A stretch of 64,000 nucleotides of DNA, taken from the NCBI RefSeq assembly GCF_004745805.1, contig NZ_SRLQ01000001.1:310001-374000 (forward strand). Reading direction: 5' to 3'. Below the pieces are notes generated by a model. It had not been told where the DNA came from and searched no databases. It saw only the letters and a list, made by a program, of their open reading frames with translations. Source of the DNA: Mycolicibacterium sp. CH28. Lineage in GTDB: Bacteria; Actinomycetota; Actinomycetes; Mycobacteriales; Mycobacteriaceae. The position numbers were made by a program, and so were the translations under genes. Below, in pieces: positions 44,089 through 53,025 of this stretch; position 1 is the first letter of the stretch; every line of letters starts with the position of its first letter.

Positions 44089-45270
44089 CTAGAGCACACC
44101 GAGGGCGCGGTAGACCTCGTTGCTCAATGCGGTGCTGCGCGGGTCGGCATTGCACTTGGTGGCGTCGAAGTAGTTCATGACGTAGGCGTAGCCGATCCGG
44201 TGTTCCAGGTCGACGAATCCGTAGGAGCCGCCCGAGCCGCCGTGGCCGAAGCTGCGCAGGTTCGGTCCGGCCACCCCGCGCTGGTTGAGCATGTAACCCA
44301 GCCCCCAGCCGTGGTCGGCGACCCGGGCGCCCAACACCACGTCGGCGTCGAAGCCGCCCTGCGACACGCGCACCCGGTCCAGCTGCTCGCGGCTCAACAG
44401 CTTCTCCTGGGCCAGCCCGTTGTAGAAGGTGGCCAGCCCCAGCGCCGAGACGTGCCCATTGGTGCCGGGGAACTCGCAGGTGCGCCACAGCTCCAGCTCG
44501 TTGGACCCCAGCTCGTCGTCGGGGACGAAGCCCATGGCGACCGACAGGCCGGCCATCGGATGTTCGCCGAGCGCGGTGGGATCACCCGGAGCCTGGCCCT
44601 GGGCCAGCACGTCGCGGATATGAGGCTTGTTGATCATGTCGGCGCAGCGGTGGTGCTCAGCCACGGGCAGGCCGATGTGTACGTCGATCCCCATCGGCTC
44701 GGCGATCTCGGTGCGCAGGTACTGGCCGATCGTGCGGCCGGTGACCCGGCGGACGATCTCGCCGAGGATGAAGCCGAACGTGACCATGTGGTAGCCCTGC
44801 GCGGTGCCGGGCTGCCACCACGGTTCGGCGGCGGCCAGTTCACCGCATACCCGGTCCCAGTCGGTGGTGTCGCGCCAGTGCAGCCGGCTGCGCGGACCGA
44901 TCACGCCGGAGCGATGGCCCAGCACCGAGGCGACGGTGATGTCGCGCTTGCCGTTGCAGCCGAACTCCGGCCAGTACGCGGCGACGGGCGCGGACAGATC
45001 GAGCTCGCCGCGGTCGGCCAACAGGTGCACACAGGTACTCGTCAGCCCTTTGGTCCCGGAGAACACGCTGGCTAGCGTGTCTTCCCGCCAGCGCCGTCGG
45101 CGGGCAGCATCGGCGTAACCGCCCCACAAGTTGACCACCAGGTCACCCTCGACCCACACCGCCACTGCGGCGCCGACGTCGTCGTGGTGGCTGAAGTTCT
45201 TCTCGAAGGCGTCGCGGACCGCGCCGAACCCCGCGGCGCAGGTGCCGCCGATGGGGATGGGGTGGCTCAA
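44089..45270 (-). CDS. LipP-like serine esterase/beta-lactamase-fold hydrolase
   Basis: This 393-residue enzyme of the class C beta-lactamase/family VIII esterase fold has the nucleophile motif Ser71-Gly-Thr-Lys74 (SVFSGTKG), Tyr160 (GTAQGYHMVTFG) and the third motif HGGSGGSYGF. It probably hydrolyses short esters. The TTG at 45270 follows AGGAGG at 5 bases. In M. tuberculosis, lipP (Rv2463) lies between the glycosylase and tig, and the same order is kept here with extra genes inserted. Confidence 0.92.
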   Translation of the reverse strand: MSHPIPIGGTCAAGFGAVRDAFEKNFSHHDDVGAAVAVWVEGDLVVNLWGGYADAARRRRWREDTLASVFSGTKGLTSTCVHLLADRGELDLSAPVAAYWPEFGCNGKRDITVASVLGHRSGVIGPRSRLHWRDTTDWDRVCGELAAAEPWWQPGTAQGYHMVTFGFILGEIVRRVTGRTIGQYLRTEIAEPMGIDVHIGLPVAEHHRCADMINKPHIRDVLAQGQAPGDPTALGEHPMAGLSVAMGFVPDDELGSNELELWRTCEFPGTNGHVSALGLATFYNGLAQEKLLSREQLDRVRVSQGGFDADVVLGARVADHGWGLGYMLNQRGVAGPNLRSFGHGGSGGSYGFVDLEHRIGYAYVMNYFDATKCNADPRSTALSNEVYRALGVL

Positions 45271-45518
45271 GGCGCCTCCTGGCCGACGAGGTCCCGCCCG
45301 GTGCGGGCGTCGGGAGCTGAAGCGAAATCTGCGGTCGAACTGAATCTACGGTCGCGACGCTATTGGCAGAAGCTCGCAGAACGATTGGAGCGGAATCGAA
45401 ACCATGTCGTGATTGGCGTCGGTGCACCCCGATTGCCGGGCGAGAAGTTCACCAGGAGTTTGCTGCCGATTCCCGCCCCGGGACGGCGAGTTGAGGCAGC
45501 GTCGGCCACGATCGTCTG

Positions 45519-47219
45519 GTGACCGCGAAACGGCTGGCCTCATCAGGAGACATCCCCGACACCGGCATCCCGGCCGCTCTGGCCAACCGGATGACCATGG
45601 CCGAGCAGTACGAGTGGCATCAGGCCCATCTGCGACGCAACCCCGTGTCCCGACGCAACTTCCTGCGCGGCTCGGCGGCTGCAGCGGCCGTGGCCGCGCT
45701 GGGCGTCAGTCCGTTCGGGCGGCGCGCCTATGCGCAGGACGCACCCCTGACGGTGGCCAATCGGCGGGTCGGGTACGGCGCGGATTCCTCCAGCCAGTTG
45801 CGGCTGTCGGCTCAGCTGAGTCGCAACCCAACCGGCACCAAGGTCTTCCTCGACCACGGTCCGACGCCGGGGCTGGGGGCCACGATCCAGGCTGAGGTCC
45901 GCAACCTGGTGACCCAGATCCCGGACAGCGACGGCGGAGTGCTCGCGGCCGAGCAGTTCTATGCGCACGCCCCGGTGGACGGACTGCCCGGACGCATGCC
46001 GCACTTCTATCAGTGGCGCACCGACGACGGGTTTGTCAGCGATGTCCGCTCCGCGGCCACCGCGATGCCGAGCGCCCGAAATACGGTGGGCTGGTTCCGT
46101 TTCACCATGATGGGCGACCAGGGCACCGACCAGACGCCGCTGCTTCCGCCTGGTCTGGCTCCCGGAATCTACGACGACAGCTACTACAAACCCGACAACG
46201 AGCCCACGGTGGCGCACACCGACAACGTGCTGGGCCAGATCATCGCTTCACGTCCCGATTTTCACGTGCTGGCCGGCGACATCGCCTACGCCGACCCGAC
46301 AGGCATGGGCAGGCCGGCAAGATTTGTCCGAAAAGGTAACCCGCCCAAGGGGTTCGACAAGTTCAACCCTTTCGTGTGGGACGTATACCTTGGCTCCATC
46401 GAAGCCAGCGCGTCGACCACACCATGGATGTTCGCCACCGGCAACCACGACATGGAGGCCGCCTACCCGGTGCACGGCTACGGTGGGCATCTCGCGCGGC
46501 TGGATTTCCCGGGCAACGGCCCGACCGGGTGCCCGTCGGTCTACACCTTCACCTATGGCAACGTCGCGGTGCTCTCGCTGGACGCCAACGACGTCAGCTA
46601 TGAGATCACCGCGAACAAGGGGTACTCGGGCGGCGCCCAGAACACCTGGGTGGAAAGAACGTTGGCCGCCCACCGGGCCAATCCCGACATCGACTTCATC
46701 GTCTGCTTCTTCCACCACTGCGCCTATGCCACAGTTGCCGACCACGCCAGCGACGGAGGCGTGCGGGCAGCGTGGGTGTCACTGTTCGACCGCTACCAGG
46801 TCGATCTGGTCCTGCAGGGCCACAACCATGCCTTCGAGCGATCTGATCCGATTCGTGGCGGTGCGCCGACGCGTGTCGCCGAGGACAACTCGATCGTCTA
46901 CCCGGAGACCGACGGCACCGTCTATTACACGGTCGGATCGGCCGGGCGTCCGCGCTACAACTTCCAGCCCGGCGAGCTGGAGAGCTACCGCGGACACGAG
47001 CTGCCCGACACTTTCGTGCCCAACAGCTACGTGTGGACCGCCGATGGCGACAAGCAGGCCGAGGGCGTGGGCTGGTCGCGGGTGCGCTTCCGCAACTATG
47101 CGTTCATCCGGGTCGACGTGCGACCCGGAAACCTGATGAGCGAAATGGACGTCACGGCCGTCGACGAGTACGGCCGGGAGTTCGACAAGCTCACCTACCG
47201 CCGCCCCGTGCGCGCCTGA
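45519..47219 (+). CDS. Tat-exported purple acid phosphatase/metallophosphoesterase
   Basis: The 566-residue protein has a long N-terminus with a twin-arginine signal (SRRNFLRG, residues 44-51) and a hydrophobic stretch ending near YAQD. The metallophosphatase motifs follow in order: FTMMGDQG, LAGDIAYAD, FATGNHDM, CFFHH and LQGHNHAFER, which bind two metals. The family includes purple acid phosphatases that release phosphate outside the cell, and mycobacterial relatives such as Rv2577 exist. GTG at 45519. It is divergent from the LipP-like gene across about 250 bases. Confidence 0.92.
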   Translation: MTAKRLASSGDIPDTGIPAALANRMTMAEQYEWHQAHLRRNPVSRRNFLRGSAAAAAVAALGVSPFGRRAYAQDAPLTVANRRVGYGADSSSQLRLSAQLSRNPTGTKVFLDHGPTPGLGATIQAEVRNLVTQIPDSDGGVLAAEQFYAHAPVDGLPGRMPHFYQWRTDDGFVSDVRSAATAMPSARNTVGWFRFTMMGDQGTDQTPLLPPGLAPGIYDDSYYKPDNEPTVAHTDNVLGQIIASRPDFHVLAGDIAYADPTGMGRPARFVRKGNPPKGFDKFNPFVWDVYLGSIEASASTTPWMFATGNHDMEAAYPVHGYGGHLARLDFPGNGPTGCPSVYTFTYGNVAVLSLDANDVSYEITANKGYSGGAQNTWVERTLAAHRANPDIDFIVCFFHHCAYATVADHASDGGVRAAWVSLFDRYQVDLVLQGHNHAFERSDPIRGGAPTRVAEDNSIVYPETDGTVYYTVGSAGRPRYNFQPGELESYRGHELPDTFVPNSYVWTADGDKQAEGVGWSRVRFRNYAFIRVDVRPGNLMSEMDVTAVDEYGREFDKLTYRRPVRA

Positions 47220-47288
47220 CCGTCCGGCCCAGCTGTGGGCCCCAAGCCCACGCGTGCCGCACGTCGGTGCACTAGGGTCGGTTCACCC

Positions 47289-48866
47289 ATGTCTCGTTAC
47301 GTGCTCACTCTGCTCTCGGCAGGCGTCCTCGCGCTCGCTGCATGCGCTGCGCCGCCGCACGCCGATTCGCCTTCAAGGCAGCTCATTTCGGGCCCGTTCG
47401 GTCTGCTGCTCGGCGCATCCAAAGACCTTGGCAACTCGCGCGCCGACACGGTGCAGCTCACCGCCGAACTACGCGGCGCCCAACGTCCCGACCGGCTGCT
47501 GGCCTGGGCGGCGGCCAACGACCTATCGGTCCAGTGGCGTCCGGGCGAACGCTGGGCGGTGGTGCAGGGGCCGCCGGGTGCCGTCGCCGCGGCCCTGGGG
47601 GTTCAGGTGCGCGACTATCGCGCCGGAACCGGGGAGCAGTTCTACGCCTCCCCGGAACAGCCCGCCGTGCCTGTCGCACTGAGTAATTCGGTGTCGGGGC
47701 TTGGCCGCATCCTCAGCTACACCCCGTATCACTCGAGCAGCCCGGCGTTCCAGCCGTTGGATGTCCCCGACCACAGCCTGCCGCCGGAGTCGCTGCGCAC
47801 CATCTACAACGTGCGTCCGTTGGCTGCGGCCGGCTACACCGGCAAGAACACGACGATCGTGGTGTTCGCCTTCGACGGCTTCGACCAGGCCGATCTGGAT
47901 ACGTACACCGACACCTACCGGCTGCCGAAGTTGACCCCGGAGGTGCTCGGCGGCATGCCGGAACAGCGCAATGGCGAGGCGTCGATGGACCTACAGGTGG
48001 CGCACGCGGTAGCCCCCGGGGCACGCAAGGTTCTGGTCAACGCCCGACCCACCGTGGAAGGCGGTGGCACCTACGTCAAGATCGCCGAGTTGATGTCGGA
48101 GGTCGACCGCCGGTTCCCCGGCGCGGTGTGGAGCCTGTCGATCGGGTGGGGTTGCGACCGGCTGATCACCGGCGCCGACCTCGCTCCGGTCCGCGACGCC
48201 GTGGCCACGGCGATCTCTCACGGCACCAGCGTGTTCAACGCCAGCGGCGATCTGGCCGGCCTGGAATGCAAACGCGGTCACGACTGGGCAGCGCCGCCCG
48301 GCCCGGCCGACATCGGTCTGGACGCGGTTGCCTCGCTTCCCGAGATCACCACGGTGGGCGGCACCACGCTGTCCACCGACGAGAACTACCGCTGGCTCGG
48401 CGAGCAGGCCTGGAGCGACGGGCCGCTGACGCAGGGCAGCGGCGGCGGAGTCTCGGCGTTGTTCGACCGGCCGCATTGGCAGACCGCGGTGCCCGACAAC
48501 ACATTGCGCCGCCTGACCCCCGATGTCTCCGCTGTCGCCGACACCAGCACCGGTGCCGTCATCGTGCTGAACCAACAGCTGGTCGTCGGTGGCGGGACAT
48601 CGCAGGCCGCGCCGATCTGGGCCGGCATCGCCGCGGTGATGAACCAGTTCCTGATCGGCAACGAGGGACGCGCGCTGGGTGACCTCAATCCGACGCTGTA
48701 CCGCGTCGCCGCCGGGGCCACCCGACCCGCATTCCACGACATCACACTGGGCACCAACGCAGTGGCAGTCGCCAAGCCGGGCTATGACATGGTGACCGGA
48801 CTGGGCAGCCCCGACGTCGACAATCTGGCCCGCGACATCCTGGATGTACAGCGAGGTCTGGCGTGA
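47289..48866 (+). CDS. Sedolisin-type (S53) serine-carboxyl peptidase lipoprotein
   Basis: This 525-residue lipoprotein (lipobox LAAC, Cys19) has a pro-domain of the kumamolisin type and an S53 peptidase domain. The catalytic residues are Glu230 and Asp234 (NGEASMDLQVAHA), Asp in FNASGDLAG and Ser438 (VGGGTSQAAPIWAG). The C-terminal DITLGTN and GYDMVTGLGSP form the calcium site. Sedolisins work at acidic pH. Surface tethering together with the following two genes (GTGA and ATGA overlaps) suggests a membrane-associated proteolytic system. ATG at 47289. Confidence 0.92.
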   Translation: MSRYVLTLLSAGVLALAACAAPPHADSPSRQLISGPFGLLLGASKDLGNSRADTVQLTAELRGAQRPDRLLAWAAANDLSVQWRPGERWAVVQGPPGAVAAALGVQVRDYRAGTGEQFYASPEQPAVPVALSNSVSGLGRILSYTPYHSSSPAFQPLDVPDHSLPPESLRTIYNVRPLAAAGYTGKNTTIVVFAFDGFDQADLDTYTDTYRLPKLTPEVLGGMPEQRNGEASMDLQVAHAVAPGARKVLVNARPTVEGGGTYVKIAELMSEVDRRFPGAVWSLSIGWGCDRLITGADLAPVRDAVATAISHGTSVFNASGDLAGLECKRGHDWAAPPGPADIGLDAVASLPEITTVGGTTLSTDENYRWLGEQAWSDGPLTQGSGGGVSALFDRPHWQTAVPDNTLRRLTPDVSAVADTSTGAVIVLNQQLVVGGGTSQAAPIWAGIAAVMNQFLIGNEGRALGDLNPTLYRVAAGATRPAFHDITLGTNAVAVAKPGYDMVTGLGSPDVDNLARDILDVQRGLA

Positions 48867-50047
48867 GCAGGCAGGTCGCGACCATGCCGTGCCGGGTCTG
48901 CGGGCACGACGTACCCGCGGGGAAGTTCTGCGGGCGGTGCGGCGCGCGCCTGGCATCCGAACGCGGTGGTGGCCCGGACTGGCTGCGGATGCGCAATTAT
49001 GTTGCGGCACCGGGGGAGAACGTGTTGCAGCCGTCGATTGTCAGTTCGGTGTTTCCGCACCTGCCCAGCCGCTCGCAGGGCACCTTCCGGTTCGGACTGG
49101 TATTCGTGTTGGTCGCCTTGGTCGTGTTCTGCGTGCTGCACTGGTACGTGCCGATGGTGGCGGTTGCCACCTTCGCGCCTCCGCTGCTGTTCGTGATCTA
49201 CCTGGTCGAGACCGGGGTGATCAGCGACCAGCCGTGGCGAATTTGGGCGTTGACAGCAGCGCTCGGTATTGCGGTCGGGGTGGGATGGGCGGTGCTGACC
49301 GGCGCCATCGTTGCCGAGTCGTACAGTCTTGGACTCGGCACCGAGGTACCCACCGCACGCCTGGTTCGTGACGCGCTGCTGATCCCGTTCGGCGGGCTGC
49401 TGGCGATGCAGCTGCCGACCATAGCGGTCCGCCTGACTCGACCACCGGGCCGGGAACCGTTGGACGGCTTCGTCATCGGGGTGCTGGGCGCGACGGTGTT
49501 CACGGTGACGGTGACGATGGTCCGCCTGATGCAGGAGATCGGGGCCAGCATCACCATCAGCGATCAATCCGTCACCGATCTGTTGACCGAGGCCGGCGTC
49601 CGCGGCATCACGATGCCGTTGACCGCGGCGTCGGTGAGTGGTCTGGTCGGAGTCGGCCTCTGGCACTCCCGTCGGCCGGGCGGGTCCCGCATACGCCAGC
49701 TGGCGGTCGGTGCGACGCTGCTGGTTGTGTCGGCTGCGGCCTACGCCAACGTCGGGTTGGTCGAGGTGCTGAAGATCGCTTCGGAGCTGCAATTTCTGGT
49801 GCATGTGGTGCTGGCCCTGGCGGCCGTGGTGGCCCTGCGGGTGGGGTTGCAGTTGGCGGTGCTGCACGAGCCCCAGGACCCGGCGCATCCTGAGCTGCCG
49901 ATCCTGTGCCCGGGATGCGCGCATGTCGTGCCGGATATGGCGTTCTGTCCGGCCTGCGGTATCTCCTCGCACGTCGCGTCGCGGACATCGCGTGCACTGC
50001 GTCGACACAACCGGCCGCAGCCGGGCACCGAGTTGGTGGACCGATGA
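48863..50047 (+). CDS. Multi-helix membrane protein with two zinc ribbons
   Basis: This 394-residue protein has an N-terminal zinc ribbon (CRVCGH and CGRCG), about eight membrane helices, and a C-terminal second zinc ribbon (CPGCAHVVP and CPACG). Both ribbons should lie on the same side, probably the cytoplasm. Its hydrophobic core shows PrsW-like layout at most by size; I cannot assign a family with confidence. It overlaps the peptidase stop by 4 bases and the next start by 4, so all three proteins are probably made together. Confidence 0.8.
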   Translation: MSRQVATMPCRVCGHDVPAGKFCGRCGARLASERGGGPDWLRMRNYVAAPGENVLQPSIVSSVFPHLPSRSQGTFRFGLVFVLVALVVFCVLHWYVPMVAVATFAPPLLFVIYLVETGVISDQPWRIWALTAALGIAVGVGWAVLTGAIVAESYSLGLGTEVPTARLVRDALLIPFGGLLAMQLPTIAVRLTRPPGREPLDGFVIGVLGATVFTVTVTMVRLMQEIGASITISDQSVTDLLTEAGVRGITMPLTAASVSGLVGVGLWHSRRPGGSRIRQLAVGATLLVVSAAAYANVGLVEVLKIASELQFLVHVVLALAAVVALRVGLQLAVLHEPQDPAHPELPILCPGCAHVVPDMAFCPACGISSHVASRTSRALRRHNRPQPGTELVDR

Positions 50048-50781
50048 GCGCCCCGTCCACTCCCTGGGAGCTGGCCCCCGGGTACAGCGTGCTGTCGGGG
50101 TCGTACACGGCGCTGTCGCTGAGGTACACCTCGGTGCGCCGTTTGGCGCTGCTGTTGACGGTGGGCCTGTCCGTGGTGGTGGTGGCGATGACAGCCGCGT
50201 CGATCCTGACCGCCGCTCCCGCTGAGCGGTACTCCTGCCCGCCGGACTGCGGCCGGCCCCCGACGGGGGTGCCGGTGCAGGCGAGTCCCCGCTACAGCTC
50301 CGCCGACGGCTCTTTCTCGGTTGCCTACCCGGGGCCCGGGTCCGCCTATGCGATCACGAAGGAGGATGACGGCGTCTCTGCGACATTCACCGGCGGCGAC
50401 GGCGGTGTGATGGAGCTGTTCTCGATTCCGGCCCAGGGCCGCACGGCCGAGCAGGTCGTCGACGACCTGATGCATGAACACCAGCCGGATGCGACTGTGG
50501 CCTACGTGTTGCCGAACGCGACGGTTGGTTATCAGCTCGGTTACGGCGCCGTCCTCGACGTCTACCCGCAAGGTTCGAACGGTGTCGCGCGTCGCATCCG
50601 CATTGTTGTGATGGCGGCGGTCAAGAACGATCTGGCGCTCATCGGCGCCGCGGTCGGCCCGTACCGCGCGTTCCGCCCCGGTGATGGTCCGAACCTGCCG
50701 TCGGGCGCCAACCTGCAGCTGGCCGAGGATCTGGGCAAGTACGTCAACAGCTTTCAGTGGAAGGGCGATCCACCGCGATAG
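50044..50781 (+). CDS. Membrane-anchored extracytoplasmic protein
   Basis: The 245-residue protein has a short cytoplasmic N-terminus, one membrane helix (LALLLTVGLSVVVVAMTAAS, about 38-57) and an external domain with two close cysteines (YSCPPDCGRPPTGVP) followed by a region of mixed sheet and helix (FSVAYPGPGSAYAITKEDDG, AEQVVDDLMHEHQPDATVAY). No family is recognised. It is the third gene of the peptidase/zinc-ribbon operon (ATGA overlap), so its external domain may present a substrate to the peptidase or inhibit it (inference). Confidence 0.8.
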   Translation: MSAPSTPWELAPGYSVLSGSYTALSLRYTSVRRLALLLTVGLSVVVVAMTAASILTAAPAERYSCPPDCGRPPTGVPVQASPRYSSADGSFSVAYPGPGSAYAITKEDDGVSATFTGGDGGVMELFSIPAQGRTAEQVVDDLMHEHQPDATVAYVLPNATVGYQLGYGAVLDVYPQGSNGVARRIRIVVMAAVKNDLALIGAAVGPYRAFRPGDGPNLPSGANLQLAEDLGKYVNSFQWKGDPPR

Positions 50782-50798
50782 CTCTCAAGCGACGTCGA

Positions 50799-50816
50799 TA
50801 TACCCGAGGGGGTATA
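50799..50816. promoter_or_regulatory. CsoR-type palindrome TATACCC-GAGG-GGGTATA
   Basis: Perfect 7-bp arms around GAGG. The ATACCC/GGGTAT pattern with central G/C runs resembles operators of CsoR-family sensors (copper or persulfide). It lies 27 bases before the ATG of the small secreted protein, where it would overlap the promoter. No CsoR gene is in the window. Confidence 0.6.
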
Positions 50817-50843
50817 GTCGGAGGGGACTGGAAGCGAGTAGTC

Positions 50844-51098
50844 ATGATGATCAAGAACCTGACTCACCTGACCGGGATGGCGGTCGCGGTGGTGGTCTCG
50901 GCGGTGATCGCGGCTCCGGTAGCCACGGCCGCGGACGCCTCGACGTGCATGTCAACCGGGGGAGCGACCGACTGTCAGGCGCCTGGCAACGCGCAGATCT
51001 ACGCATCACCGCACGCGCTGCCGGCGTTCGGCGGTCAGTCCAATCCGAAGTGGCGACCGCTCGGGTACAACCCGAAGTGGAACGGCTTCCGGCCCTGA
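50844..51098 (+). CDS. Small secreted protein with CQAPGNAQI motif
   Basis: This 84-residue protein has a signal peptide (LTGMAVAVVVSAVIAAPVATAA) and a short mature part ASTCMSTGGATDCQAPGNAQ then IYASPHALPAFGG with a Trp/Pro/Asn-rich end. Like the protein at 16323, it has two cysteines about ten residues apart directly before PGNAQI, so the two belong to one exported family of unknown function. ATG at 50844 or the next codon. A CsoR-type palindrome upstream suggests metal or sulfur-stress control. Confidence 0.8.
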   Translation: MMIKNLTHLTGMAVAVVVSAVIAAPVATAADASTCMSTGGATDCQAPGNAQIYASPHALPAFGGQSNPKWRPLGYNPKWNGFRP

Positions 51099-51198
51099 GT
51101 CTGGCCGGCCGGTCGGGGTGAACCAGCCCGCATAACCGGGTTGGGGGTTAACTTCCCTTAGATCTGGACGCAACCGAGGCGTCCGGCTAGGGAGGGCG

Positions 51199-52563
51199 AT
51201 GAGCACCCACACCGCCGTGGTGTTCGTGCACGGTCTGCTCGAACGCCGGCCGATGGACACCTTCGAGGCTTTCGCCAAGACAATGCTGGCGCCGCGCGAC
51301 GGGCGCTGGGAGTACCACCCGCAGCCGTTGGAGGTCACCGATTCCTACGAGGCGCGCCGCTACGCCGCGCCCGCAGCGGATCTGTTCGAGTACGACTGGT
51401 CATTCCTGATGACCAGCAGCCGCTACGCCGGGTTCTTTCCCGCGTTCCTGCGACTGTTCCTGCGCCGGCCGCGGCATGTGCCCGATCAGTTGTTCGGCAT
51501 CTGGCGGCTGGCCTGGCTGGTGCTGCTGGTCCCGGTCGCCGTGCTGGCAGGCCTGCTGATCGTCGGCGGCTACTTCCTGCACACCGGGGTGGCCGGCTGG
51601 ATCGTTGGGCTGGTCACCAGCGTGGTGGTGCTCAGCGTCGCGCTCGCCGTGCTGCGCACCGCGCCGCGGGCGTTAGCTCGCAGCTTCCTGACCACCGGTT
51701 TCGTCAACGTGGCCCGCTACTTCGACCCGGCGCCGGAATCCCACGCAGCCCGGCGCGCCATCCGTGGCGGTCTCGTCGACCTGCTGTCCACCCTCCAGCA
51801 AGGCCAGTACGCGCGCGTCGTGGTCGTGGGTCATGGCCTCGGCGGCTACATCGCCTACGACGCGCTGAGCGCCCTGTGGGCCGAGACGTACGAGCTGCAC
51901 GCCGGGACCGGACCGGGCCCGCATTCGTTGGCCGAGCCGAACGCCGAGGCTGGGATCGACGAGTTCCAGGCCAGCCAGCTCGCCTTGTGGCAGGACCTCC
52001 GGGCATGGGGAAACCCCTGGCGCACAACAGACTTCATTACCGTAGGCACTCCTATGGTGCTGGCGGATCTGTTCGTGGCCCGCCCACCGATCGCCGCCGG
52101 ACTTCGCCGCACCGACCCGCGACACGCACTGTTCGACACCATGGCCCGCCGGGGGGTCGTGGTTCGTTGCCCACCGCTTGCCGAGGTGTCATCGAGCGCC
52201 GAGAACACGCTGGGCGGGCTGTCGCCGTTCGCGGTGACCCGGTGGACCAACATCTGGTTTCCGGTCAGCCGAGGCGGCATCCGCGGCGACTGGTTCGGGG
52301 GACTGCTGCGCCCGCTGTTCGGGCCGGGCATCCGAGACATCGCAGTCAGCGGCAACCGGCCGCAGCGGCTGCGCCCAGGCGTGCCGCAGACCCGATACTT
52401 CAAGGATCCCGATCGGGACGCCGACGGCGACGTGGCGTTTCATCTGCGCCAGGTCCTGGCGCTGGGCGATGACGGGATCATCGGCGCCTCGGCGACGGCA
52501 CCCGAACCCGACCCCGCCACCGTCGGCCGGGTGGTGCACCGATCCTGGCAGCGCAGCATGTGA
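51199..52563 (+). CDS. Alpha/beta-hydrolase-fold membrane protein without nucleophile serine
   Basis: The 454-residue protein begins with an alpha/beta-hydrolase pattern (AVVFVHGLLE, residues 6-15), then two or three membrane helices (LAWLVLLVPVAVLAGLLIVG, GWIVGLVTSVVVLSVALAVL), then the nucleophile-elbow region VVVVGHGLGGYIAYDALSAL. The serine of the G-x-S-x-G elbow is Gly213 (GHGLG), so classic hydrolysis is not expected. It may be a binding or structural pseudo-enzyme, or use another residue. ATG at 51199 with GGGAGGGCG upstream. Confidence 0.85.
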   Translation: MSTHTAVVFVHGLLERRPMDTFEAFAKTMLAPRDGRWEYHPQPLEVTDSYEARRYAAPAADLFEYDWSFLMTSSRYAGFFPAFLRLFLRRPRHVPDQLFGIWRLAWLVLLVPVAVLAGLLIVGGYFLHTGVAGWIVGLVTSVVVLSVALAVLRTAPRALARSFLTTGFVNVARYFDPAPESHAARRAIRGGLVDLLSTLQQGQYARVVVVGHGLGGYIAYDALSALWAETYELHAGTGPGPHSLAEPNAEAGIDEFQASQLALWQDLRAWGNPWRTTDFITVGTPMVLADLFVARPPIAAGLRRTDPRHALFDTMARRGVVVRCPPLAEVSSSAENTLGGLSPFAVTRWTNIWFPVSRGGIRGDWFGGLLRPLFGPGIRDIAVSGNRPQRLRPGVPQTRYFKDPDRDADGDVAFHLRQVLALGDDGIIGASATAPEPDPATVGRVVHRSWQRSM

Positions 52564-52692
52564 CGTGCGGTGTCGTCGGGCGTTGTCGCTGGGAGGCGGC
52601 ACACCTCAGTCCCACCCCTGATTGGGACGTCTGGGACTGATGGTGCGATTGATCGACGTGCCCCGAACCCGGGTTCGGCGGCAGATCTGCAG

Positions 52693-52763
52693 AGCGGGCG
52701 ACGGGAATCGAACCCGCGTAGCTAGTTTGGAAGACTAGGGCTCTACCATTGAGCTACGCCCGC
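52693..52763 (-). tRNA. tRNA-Gly (anticodon TCC)
   Basis: The complement folds into a cloverleaf: acceptor GCGGGCG/CGCCCGC, D-arm with AATGGTAGAG, anticodon stem-loop CTAGT-CTTCCAA-ACTAG with anticodon TCC, and T-arm CGGG-TTCGATT-CCCG. The gene has 71 bases and no encoded CCA. Confidence 0.95.
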
Positions 52764-52900
52764 GTGCTTTCGCGAGCCCAAATGTACCGGCGCCGACCAG
52801 AGAAACTCCAATCGGCCCACCTGAAAGCGCTTCGGCGAGGTCCGATTGCTGCTGAACAGGCATTGGGCCGTAGGATCGCGGGCGCAACAATGCACAGCAC

Positions 52901-52974
52901 CGGGGTGTAGCGCAGCTTGGTAGCGCATCCGCTTTGGGAGCGGAAGGCCGCAGGTTCAAATCCTGTCACCCCGA
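52901..52974 (+). tRNA. tRNA-Pro (anticodon TGG)
   Basis: Acceptor CGGGGTG/CACCCCG, D-arm with GCTTGGTAGCGC, anticodon stem-loop TCCGC-TTTGGGA-GCGGA giving anticodon TGG, and T-arm with GGTTCAAATCC. The gene has 74 bases, no encoded CCA. It lies about 50 bases before tig on the same strand. Confidence 0.95.
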
Positions 52975-53025
52975 CACGCCTGACCACGTCCAATACGTCC
53001 GAAGACTGACCCAAGGAGTACCGCA

